Source: Symbiodinium natans (taxonomy: Eukaryota > Sar > Dinophyceae > Suessiales > Symbiodiniaceae). Taken from it: DNA of 64,000 nucleotides. A program made the translations under genes and the position numbers. The notes under the pieces were generated by a model. That model was given only the letters and a program-made list of their open reading frames with translations, did no database searches and was not told the DNA's origin. Below, piece after piece: positions 55,601 through 64,000 of this stretch; position 1 is the stretch's first letter; the number at the start of each line of letters is the position of its first letter. The DNA is taken from contig CAJNDS010002708.1 in assembly GCA_905221605.1 (NCBI GenBank), positions 1 to 64,000 of the forward strand, read 5' to 3'.

Positions 55601-58600
55601 CTAAGGCGCCAAGGCAGACTTGGAGCCTTCCAGCAAACGCAGGGGGAGGGTCCGATGCGCCAGGCGCGTCGCGTAGATCGCAAGCAAGGACTCTTGCTTG
55701 GCGCTCAGGTCCTTTTAGGGTTTAGGGTTTAGGGTTTAGGGTTTGAGGGTAGTTCTACGCAGGGGTATTAAGTGCCCTGAACCAGGTGCTCAGTATAGCT
55801 GTCATACTTGAAACCCTACTTATCACTGCCCATGAACCTCCACCAAGGAAAGAAAGAGGTTGAGCTTCTGCAATTTTCCTAACCAGGAACGGCATAAAAG
55901 GTTTCAAGTTGAACTGCTGGCTAAGTAAGTGTCCTTCTTGATTGCAAATGGCTCGTCGTCCTTGAGCGGTTGCAACAATGCCTCACTGAATTTCTCCAAA
56001 GGAACAAAAGCAAACTGTGCAAGTGATTGTCCAACAACTCTTACTAGCATATTAAAAAGTTGCCCACTCAGCACCTTAGATGCTCGGGCCACTTCCTCAA
56101 CACAAAGTGCAAGCCCGGCCGACGCGTAGCCGCCCTCAAGACCCAAGAGCAGGCGGCCTTGGCAAAGATCCCGCGCCAGCATCTTGAGTGCCTAGGTCCC
56201 GGAGAGCGCCTAGGAATTGTAGGAGAGAACCTTTTGGAATGAACCAAAGGCGACCTCTCATCAGCAGGCTTACTCTTCTAGCAAGACCTGCCCTACACCA
56301 AATTCCCTACACCCTGAACCCTAAGCCCTAAACCCTAAGCCCTAAGCCCTAAACCCTAAACCCTAACCCTAAACCCCTAAACCTAAACCCCGGTAGCCCC
56401 AAGAAAAAAGGAGACAACAGAGAACCACTCTCCGTCTCCTAACCCTAAACCCTAAACCCTAAACCCTAAACCCTCCGTCTCCTAGCTGCGCTTGTGACCT
56501 GGCCGAAGACCAGGGGAGTGCACTTTGCCTCGGTGGCCCAGCAAGCATAGGGTTTAGGGTTTAGGGTTTAGGGTTTAGGGTTTAGGGTTTAGGGTTTAGG
56601 GTTTAGGGTTTAGGGCTTAGGGTTTAGGGTTTAGGGTTTAGGGTTTAGGGTTTAGGGTTTAGGGCTTCGGGTTTAGGGTTTAGGGTTTAGGGTTTGGGGT
56701 TTAGCGTTTAGGGTGATGACCCTTAAAACCCCTCTTGAAAAATAGTCCTGAATATGATCCCGATAAGAACAATAAGGGAAGATCTGAAATGTCCTAAGGG
56801 CCTGCCGAGTGTGATTGAGTTGAAGGTTTTGAGGGTTTGGAGTTGAGGGTTTAGGCTTGGGGTCTAGGGTTTGGGGTTTAGTTGCCCTAAACCTTGTAAA
56901 CCCTAAACCCTGAACCATAAATCCTGAACCCCAAACCCTAAATCCCTAAACCCAGAAACCAAGAAGGTCGACAAAGGGCGCCACTAGGCTAGCGAGGTGC
57001 GTCACCCATCGGATCCCCTTCCAAGGCGTCAAAGCCTGCGCCGACGAGCATAAGGTTCCTAAACCCTAAACCCCTATCCCCTACACCCCTAAACCCTAAA
57101 CCCTAAACCCTAAACCCTAAACCCCTATCCCCTACACCCCTAAACCCTAAACCCTAAACCCTAAACCCTAAACCCCAAACCCTAAACCCCTATCCCCTAA
57201 ACCCCTAACTCAAAGCCTGCGCTGACCAGGATTAGGTCCGGCTTGAAGCGCCTTGCAGCTGGAAGGAGTACCTTGCAGCCCAGAGGGCTTCCCAAACCCT
57301 AAACCCTAAACCCTAAACCCTAAACCCTAAACCCTAAACCCTAAACCCCGAAAGCCCTAAACCCTAAACCCTAAATCCCTAAAGCCTAAACCCCTGCACC
57401 CTAAACCCCTTCTAGGTCCCCATGAATCCCCAGAAAATGAAAGGTAGCTGCTTTTTTGTTCGGTTTAGGGTTTAGGGTTTAGGGTTTAGGGTTTAGGGTT
57501 TAGGGTTTAGGGTTTAGGGTTTAGGGTTTAGGGTTTAGGGTTTAGGGTTTAGGGTTTAGGGTTTAGGGTTTAGGGTTTAGGGTTTAGGGTTCTGAGGTCT
57601 CTACCGTAGGGGGGAGAGAGGCTCTGACCTTTGGGCTGCAGGGGTCCGAGAAGTCAGAGACTTTTCCCGCTCAAGACCCAAGGCGCTTTTGCACAGGCCA
57701 GCCAAAGGCAGGCATCACCAAAGCCAGGAGGCATGGCTACATTCACAGTGTAGCCACTGCCGGCGCCATCCCCGGTTTCCGTCGCAGCGCCAGTGTTGGG
57801 ATAGAATCCCGCCTCGAACTCGTGAATGCTCAGTACCAGCACCTCCGGATCCGATTCGAAGATTTCCTGAGTGCCCTGTCCATGATGAACATCCCAATCG
57901 AAGATCAGCACGCGCTTCACGAGGTGGGGGTACCTGTTTGCAGTCACGACTCCAGTGGGGAATCCTGCTAGCAGGCTAGAGCGGCTAGGCAGAACAGGAT
58001 GCCTTTAATTAAGGTAGGCCACCTTAGCATGGTTTAAGGTATATATGCCCTAAGAACCCTAAACCATAAGCCCTAAACCTTAAACCCGAAGCCCTAAACC
58101 CTAAACCCTAAACCCTAAACCCTAAACCCTAAACCCTAATTGAGGGGTATTGGGCTCTTCAGGGGCAAAGAATGTTAAAGCTTGCATCCCGGGCCGCCTG
58201 GTTTTCGCATAGCGTGCCGCCACTGCCACGTTGTTCCTGGGTCCCAGAGTAGCTTGGGATAAAGAACGGGACCCTAAACTTTTAAACTGCAAACCCTAAA
58301 CCCTAAACCCTAAACCCTAAACCCTAAGCCCCTTTTGTTTGAAGGGCTTTGTAAGCGAACCTCACCCCCACAAAAAAAAAAAAAAAACAACCAAATAAGG
58401 GGCCCACTCAGAGACTCCAATACTCCTGAACTAAGCAATGTTCCTTAGACCGTATAAGGAACCCTTCTGCAGTTTAAGGGGTTTTCCTTCACTATAGGGG
58501 TATTGCTTGAAGGTTCATGGTACTTGCTAACCACTTATAGCTGGGCTTATAATCGGGATAACCCCTATATAAGGCCCTTTAGGGGTATGTAAGTAGGGTT

Positions 58601-61600
58601 ATAAGTACAGTTGTAAGTTAGTAAGTACCATGAACCTCCAAGTGGAGTCCCAGGGTGCACTCTACGTCCGAGGCTCAGGAGGCAGAATCCCGTGCTGCTG
58701 CAGCGGCCAGCATGGTGCCCCGGCGGCCGGCACAGAGCCAGCCCGCATGAGCTGCCCCCAGTGAGGCATTCCTGGCAAAAAAAACGGCTAAACCCTAAAC
58801 CCTATACCCCAAACCCTAAACCCTCAGCCCTGAACCCTAAACCCTAACCCCTAGGTGGTTTTAGGCTTTGTGAGTTCGTGAGGTTTACGATTTTAGAAGT
58901 TCGGGTGCTGGTCCGCAAGGCTTATCAGCCCAAACCGGAAACCATGTAAACCGTATACACCCCAAGAAACCCTGAACCCGAAGCTCGAAGCCCTATTGTG
59001 AACCCCCCAAACTCTCAACAGCGAACCCTGATTAAAAAAACAGTATAAATAATCATATATATATATATACATATAAACAATACAATTAGAAAAATGACTC
59101 AGCGTCGCCAGGGCTCGTCCACCAGAGACAGCATTGCACCCGACGCGTGGCGCGCAGCCTGACGTCTCCGGGCCACTAGGGCTTGAACCCTAAACGCTAG
59201 AGCCTACACCCTACATCCAAAACCCTAAACCCTAAACCCTAAACCCTAAACCCTAAACCCTAAACCCTAAGCCCTTTCCCGGGTTTCAGGGATTAGATCA
59301 AGGTTTCTACAGCTTGCAGGCTTGATCGGGTTGATTGTGAGGGCTTTTTGGAGCTACATGGAGTAGGGTTTATATTTCTTCTTGGCTGCTCTTAGCAGGG
59401 TAGCTATAAATTTAATTTCTAGCTGCCTTCTTAAGAAACCCAATAAACCCAAAAAGGCTAAAGATGTAAAGTTACAGTAAAGCACCACAAAGTCTTGCAC
59501 CCCCAAAAGGACATCCAAGGCACACACTCACCAACACCAAAAAGGAAGCTTAGATTATACACTCACCAAAAACAGTAATATAAGCCCTGCTTCACATGGT
59601 CCCTAGACAACCTAACCTAAGGGCCCGTGCTTCAGTACCCTTCACAGGAGGTAAGGGACCAGTACCGACCCTTAGAGATTGAGGGCATAGAAGGGTTTAG
59701 GGTTTAGGGTTTAGGGGCATAGAAGGAGTTAGGGAGCGTGACTACCCAAAGAAGTCCAATTCGGGTCAGGTGGAACTCAGGCAATGATCCCCAAGCCTCA
59801 AAGCCCAAAACTCTAAATAACCCCTAAACCCGAATCCCTAAATCCCTAGACCCTAAAATCCCAAACTAAATCCCTAGACCCTAAATCCCAAAATCCCTGA
59901 ACCCTAAATCCCTAAATCCCTGAACCCTAAATCCCAAAATCCCTGAACCCTAAATCCCTAAACTCTAAACCCTCTTTCCCTAAGCCCCTTAAGCTCCTAC
60001 ACCCCGAGCCCTTTAGGCTGGAGCTGTTCCCGAAGTCCCAAAAAGGCCCTAAAGCCCTAAGTCCCTAAACTCCTCCTTTAGGGTGGTAAGTCCCTAAACC
60101 CCATAAGTCCCCTACACCCTAAGCCCTTTAGGGTGGTCAGTCCATAAATCCCTAAACCCTAAACCCTAAACCCTAAACCCTAAACCCTAAACCCTAAACC
60201 CTAAACCCTAAACCCTAAATCCCTACACCCTAAGCCCTGCAGGGTGGCTGGCACCTCAAGGGATCCAGCCGTCAGGTATGTATCGCAGCCCGTAGCATGC
60301 TTGCCGGTCAACTCATCCTGCGAACCCTGAACTTGGGGTTTAGGGTTTAGGGTTTAGGGTTTAGGGTTTAGGGTTTAGGGTTTAGGGTTTAGGGTTTAGG
60401 GTTTAGGGTTTAGGGTTGAACCCTAAACCCTGAACCCGAAACCCTAAACCCTAAACCCTCAACCCGGACCAGAGTGGTCTGAAGCCTCCAACTGTGGGGT
60501 ACCTTCATGTGGGTCTCCTTGTAGGGTTTAGGGTTTAGGGTGTAGGGTTTAGGGTTTAGGGACTTAGGGATTTAGGGATTTCGGGATTTAGGGATTTAAG
60601 GATTTAGGGATTTCGGGACTGCGGGCTTAGCGGCTTAAGGTTTAGGGATAAGGGATACTTTGACTTTTTGTTCCATAGGAACCCTTCGACTTCAAAAGGA
60701 AAGGGCCCTCTAGTCTAGTACAGCCACCTAATTCCCAAAGCCCAGACGCTAAACCTAAGCTAAGCCATAAACCCTAAACCCTAAACCCTAAACCCTAAAC
60801 CCTAAACCCCTAAACCCCTAAACCCCTGAACCCTGAACCCTGAACCCTGAACCCTAAACCCCTGAACCCTGAACCCTGAACCCTGCATGTCCTCGCCGAG
60901 TCCTTCTAAACAGCCGCCCGGAGGCAGCCAAATGGGCCGCCTTTTCAGAGGTGGGTTTAGGGTTTAGGGTTTAGGGTTTAGGGTTTAGGGTTTAGGGTTT
61001 AGGGTTTAGGGTTTAGGGTTTAGGGTTTAGGGACTTGAGCTAGGATGGCCCCTTAAAATGCTCTGATGTTTGTAAACATCATCCTCTTAAACCCAAAGAG
61101 TGATTGAAAGATCTTCCTAAACCCTAAACCCTAAACCCTAAACCCTAAACCCTAAACCCTGAAACCCAAGGAGGGAAAATGTTCGAAGGGCTTGCCGAGC
61201 AAGGCTTGTAGAGGGAGAAGAAACATGGGGGCCTGGAGCTTTTCAAGGGCAACTATGGGAGACAACCATCCTCCTTAGAACCCTAAACCCTAAACCCTAA
61301 ACCCTAAACCGGGGTCCCCTTCTAAGGGCCCAGTAGGGTTTAGGGTATAGGGTTTAGGGTTTAGGGTTTAGGGTTACTTAACTACCCTAAGAGTACCAGC
61401 CTCTCCCAAACCTAACTTTGCTCCTTGTACTTTCTGATTCGCTGGGAGCGATCGATCCTTTGGATGCTGCTTTCCTTAGCCTACTTTTTCCGGAACAATT
61501 CTTCTTAAAAAGGTTACAACTGCATTCTACTAAGGGCACCCAATGAGTTTTAAACTCATTTATTGGCTGAGTACGTTAAGGGTTGGGGCTCAGGGGCCCT

Positions 61601-63366
61601 AACCCCAAACCCTAATCCGCGAGGATGATGAGTTCCTCCTTCTGCGTCGCGAACCCTAAACCCTAAACCCTAAACCCTAATCCCTAAACCCTAAACCCTA
61701 AACCCTTACCTAGTGAGGATTTGGGGTATTCGGAGCCCCCATGATAGCACCAGTCAAAATAGTACAAATAAGACATAGTAGTACTAATCAGAGTGATACT
61801 CAGGAAGGGTAATAGTAAACATCATGGTAAACGAAGTATGGCGGAATAATGCCAATAGATGGTAATCAGAATAGTACTAAAATCATGATAATAAAAACTA
61901 AACAAACAATACAGTAGATAGTACAAATAAGAATGAGACATCGTAGTCTTGAACATCCATGATAGTCCCAAAAAGTAAAACACACACATGATTCCTTACA
62001 AGGGCAATATAGGGTTTAATATTGTCATTATCTATTCATTTTCATTATTACTACTATTATTATTAAAATATTTTGTAATAATATATTTATACTTGGGGGT
62101 TCTTAAGCAACTAGTAGATTAAGGCGTTCAGGCGTTAAGGCGTGGGGGGGGGGGGGGGGGTGGCGCACTGGCCTTAGCCTTGCGGCAGTCCGAGATGCGG
62201 CCTCCAAGCCTTAGAGACCCCCGGGCGATGGTTTCGCAGAGGCGGTTGGCGTCTTAGGGCTTCGGGGTTTAGGGTTTAGGGTTTAGGGTTTAGGGTTTAG
62301 GGTCCGCCGACCCTGGCGGCGTGTTGGATGGGTTTTGGAGGTGCCTTGCAGACAGGGGCAGCCTACAAATCAACCTGCCAGCTCGGCAACCCCGAATCAA
62401 GATCGACTACAGCCCTAAACCCTCAATTCAGAATTAGGGTCCTGGTTTGGGCCCTCAACCCACCTAAAAAACGCCGAGGAGGGTGACAGTTCAACCCTGA
62501 ACCCTAAAGGCCTCCTCATCTCTGTGGCGTTTAGAGCTTTTTCAAAATTTAGGTAAGACCTCAGCCCAAGACTCTGATCATTACGATTGCCCTCCCAGAC
62601 CTCGCAACCCAAACCCTCCCGACCCTAAGACAGACTTGGGGAAGCGGTCCCTAACATCATAGCTCCAAAATCGCAGCACCCTAAACCCTAAACCCTAAAC
62701 CCGAAAACCCGAAAACCCGAAAGCCCTAGAACCTCAACGCATTAGAAGCCCCCAATTCCCTCAACCCTAACACCTCAAAACCCTGATCCAAGAGTTGGAC
62801 AATCCGAAAGCCTAAAGCCTCAAAAGCGGCTTAGGGTTTGGGGTTTGGGGTTCACGCCCTTAACCTACTGGCTCTTAATAGAGAATGAGGGAGAAGAGTA
62901 CCTCATTCCCTCATTCCCTGCAAAAAGAATCAGTACGCGAAGCACCACCGCCCTGGCAAATCCAACCCAGGGCCCCCAAAACTTGAGAACCCGAAACGTT
63001 AAAACCCCAAGGCCTAAACACGGAAATTAGGGCTTAGGATTCATGGTGTAGGGTTTCGGGCTTGGCAGGGTTCAGGGTTTAGTGTTTAGGGTTCACTGTT
63101 TAAGGTTTTAGCTGTCAGGGTTTAGTGATTAGGGCTTAGGAGTTCGGAGTTTAGGGTTCAGGGTTTAAGGGTTCAATTAGGGTTCGGGGTTTAGGGTTTA
63201 GGCTTTGGGGTTCAGTGTTCAGTGTTCAGGGCTCACCCTAAACCCTAAACCCTAAACCCTAAACCCTAAACCCTAAACCCTAAACCCTACGTTAAACTTG
63301 CCAAACCTCGAGGCTGCGACCAGCCAAGTGTTCCCGGGAATGGCAGAGGGCTAACTCCTGAGGCAG
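55601..63366 (-). CDS. Class II histone deacetylase (Zn-dependent), 11 exons seen, 5' end outside window
   Basis: Removes acetyl groups from lysines (histones or tubulin-like targets) using a catalytic zinc. Exons: 63307-63366, 60255-60317, 59117-59158, 58677-58771, 58198-58236, 57714-57933, 57217-57271, 57004-57035, 56490-56522, 56075-56182, 55601-55711 (TAG). They total 858 nt, exactly 286 codons. Motifs in family order: ELALCHSREHL, CDTYLTAGSLE, LCRPPGHHAG (paired catalytic His), NNVAVAARYA, DWDVHHGQGTQ (Asp and His zinc ligands), VSAGFDALEGDP (Asp zinc ligand), LLGLEGGY (catalytic Tyr present, unlike vertebrate class IIa). HHGQGTQ has Gln where HHGNGTQ is usual. About ten residues expected between 57714 and 57271 are missing, probably an unrecognised microexon. 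The N-terminus must lie beyond base 64000. Introns use GT, GC and GA donors. The C-terminus could instead read through from 56075 to a TGA at 55904. Confidence 0.5.
56075..56182 (-). CDS. HDAC exon: LEGGY catalytic Tyr
   Basis: Encodes MLARDLCQGRLLLGLEGGYA then SAGLALCVEEVARASK. Preceded in phase by 56490-56522 (CTPLVFGQVTS, GC donor). The open frame continues to TGA at 55904, but codon usage weakens after a good donor AAG|GTGCTGAG, so the exon is ended there and joined to 55711. Confidence 0.5.
57004..57035 (-). CDS. HDAC exon: FDALEGDPMG (third zinc ligand)
   Basis: 32 nt encoding GFDALEGDPMG with the upstream base. Acceptor GCGCAG|GCTTTGAC is nearly identical to the donor region of this same intron, so splicing occurs between direct repeats. 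GA donor (ATGGGT|GACGC). Confidence 0.5.
57217..57271 (-). CDS. HDAC exon: PDLILVSAG before third zinc ligand
   Basis: 55 nt encoding VLLPAARRFKPDLILVSA plus one base. Its last 26 bases are repeated with four mismatches at the start of the next exon region, on the other side of a telomeric array. GC donor GCGCAG|GCTTTGA. Confidence 0.5.
57462..57590 (+). repeat. Interstitial telomeric array (TTTAGGG)n in HDAC intron
   Basis: About 18 copies between the DWDVHH exon and the PDLILVSAG exon; here CCCTAAA in sense follows the 5' exon, an exception to the usual polarity. Confidence 0.5.
57714..57933 (-). CDS. HDAC exon: zinc-binding DWDVHHGQGTQ
   Basis: Largest HDAC exon, about 220 nt. Encodes YPHLVKRVLIFDWDVHHGQG, then TQEIFESDPEVLVLSIHEF and on to GSGYTVNVAMPPGFGD. 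All core residues of strand 3 and the zinc site are there. The 3' end is uncertain: reading continues as ACLWLACAKAP before TTTAGGG arrays (CCCTAAA in sense). Confidence 0.5.
58198..58236 (-). CDS. HDAC exon: NNVAVAARYA
   Basis: 39-nt exon after ACCCAG, encoding NNVAVAARYAKT. GC donor (AAAACCAG|GCGGCC) joined to GTACCCC of the next exon gives AKTRYPHLVKR, as expected upstream of the DWDVHH motif. Confidence 0.5.
58504..58642. mobile_element. Family A palindromic element
   Basis: Copy in the HDAC intron between the NNVAVAARYA and RPPGHHA exons; shares a boundary with a family F element on its left. Confidence 0.5.
58677..58771 (-). CDS. HDAC exon: RPPGHHA active-site motif
   Basis: 95 nt after a strong acceptor (T-run then GCCAG). 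Encodes ECLTGGSSCGLALCRPPGHH then AGRCSSTGFCL. The two consecutive His are the catalytic pair. The donor is GA (GCCTCCT|GAGCC); joined to GAACAAC at 58236 it restores GFCLLNNVAVAARYA. Confidence 0.5.
60255..60317 (-). CDS. HDAC exon: DTYLT motif
   Basis: 63 nt encoding DELTGKHATGCDTYLTAGSL and E, then GT donor. Class II enzymes have D-DTY-T---LEAA here; the next exon (59117-59158) supplies AARHASGAMLSLVD, completing the helix. Confidence 0.5.
63307..63366 (-). CDS. HDAC exon: N-terminal EEL...HS motif
   Basis: Encodes LPQELALCHSREHLAGRSLE, matching the conserved class II stretch EEL-LVHS-EH. Donor CTCGAG|GTTTGG. It is the most 5' exon recognised; the HPE-R-R motif that should precede it is not in the window. 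Confidence 0.5.
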
Positions 63367-63370
63367 CTGA

Positions 63371-63566
63371 TAGGGTTTAGGGGGTTTAGGGGGTTTAGGG
63401 GGTTTAGGGGGTTTAGGGGGTTTAGGGGGTTTAGGGGGTTTAGGGGGTTTAGGGGGTTTAGGGGGTTTAGGGGGGTTAGGGGGTTTAGGGGGTTTAGGGG
63501 GTTAGGGGGTTTTAGGGGGTTTTAGGGGGTTTAGGGGTTTAGGGGGTTAGGGGGTTTAGGGGGTCT
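63371..63566 (+). repeat. Variant array of TTTAGGGGG nonamers
   Basis: About 20 copies of a 9-mer with two extra G, immediately upstream (sense) of the first visible HDAC exon, starting 5 nt from it. Confidence 0.5.
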
Positions 63567-64000
63567 CTCTTGTTTTTTGGTTTTATGGGGGCTCATGGGT
63601 AGTTATACATAGGGTATCGTAGGGATATAAGTATGGTAAATATACTTCTAAAATCACTTAGAACCCCCTTCGAAGTACCCATGACGCTTTGGGACTTAGG
63701 AGTTTAGGGGGTAAGGGGTTTAGGGTTTAGGGTTTAGGGTTTAGAGTTTAGGATTTAGGGTTTAGGGGGGTTAGGGAAAGGGCGCTTAAGGGCTTGGGGG
63801 TGTTAATGGATTATGGGGGTTTAGGTTGAGGGGGGCTTAGGGTTTAAGGCCTTTGGGGGTGTTAGGGGCTTGTTTAGGTTTGGGGGGTCTTCGGGGGTTA
63901 GGGGTTTAGGCGCGCGTTTCAGGAGGTTAAGGTTTATGGTGGCAGTCTTAGAGGCTTTGGGGCGTTCAGGGCATGGCGGGCTTGGATTTGGTTCAGGGTT

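Overview
Kind of organism. This is eukaryotic nuclear DNA, most likely from a dinoflagellate (Symbiodiniaceae- or Polarella-like), inferred from the sequence alone. The grounds are: (1) the plant/alveolate telomere heptamer TTTAGGG/CCCTAAA occurs about every kilobase from end to end, not at one terminus; (2) genes can be rebuilt by hand only if GA and GC as well as GT are allowed as 5' splice sites, usually with G after the acceptor AG, a splice-site pattern reported for dinoflagellates; (3) all recoverable genes lie on the same (minus) strand; (4) coding exons are short (15-220 nt), GC-rich at third positions, and separated by introns of hundreds to thousands of bases. Long open frames in the window are almost all repeat translations; the real genes sit in short non-repeat islands between telomeric arrays.

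Layout on the minus strand, from high to low coordinates. 63.37-55.60 kb: class II histone deacetylase, 11 exons, first exon(s) beyond the right edge. 53.55-50.13 kb: unknown gene (partial chain of five exons). 49.53-38.30 kb: complete 18-exon gene, 366 aa, start Met with signal peptide, PDZ-like core, TGA stop. 37.68-35.37 kb: unknown gene, possibly beta-rich. 34.72-33.67 kb: small unknown gene. 32.94-30.99 kb: 5-exon unknown gene of 153 aa. 29.34-5.86 kb: protein kinase of MAP3K (STE11/NPK1) type, at least 24 exons, all catalytic motifs present in order. 5.16-3.42 kb: fragmentary unknown gene. No convincing plus-strand gene was found.

Repeats. Introns are loaded with (a) TTTAGGG arrays and locally homogenised variants (TTTAAGGG, TTTTAGGG, AGCCTAA, TTTAGGGGG, CCCTAAG); (b) at least eight families of short palindromic or terminal-inverted-repeat elements without coding capacity, named A-I here; (c) microsatellites and long G/C runs. 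Most exon islands have CCCTAAA on their left and TTTAGGG on their right (plus strand). Read in the sense direction, introns therefore tend to begin with TTTAGGG and end with CCCTAAA, i.e. they carry telomere-like terminal inverted repeats. Several arrays are flanked by short direct duplications of unique or coding sequence. I read this as introner-like insertion or telomere-repeat-mediated break repair acting on genes; it is the main candidate for something undescribed here.

The genes share orientation but no evident pathway: a signalling kinase, a chromatin enzyme, a secreted or plastid-routed PDZ-like protein, and unknowns. Exon boundaries are hand-inferred from reading phase, splice dinucleotides and family motifs; no alignment or RNA data were available.
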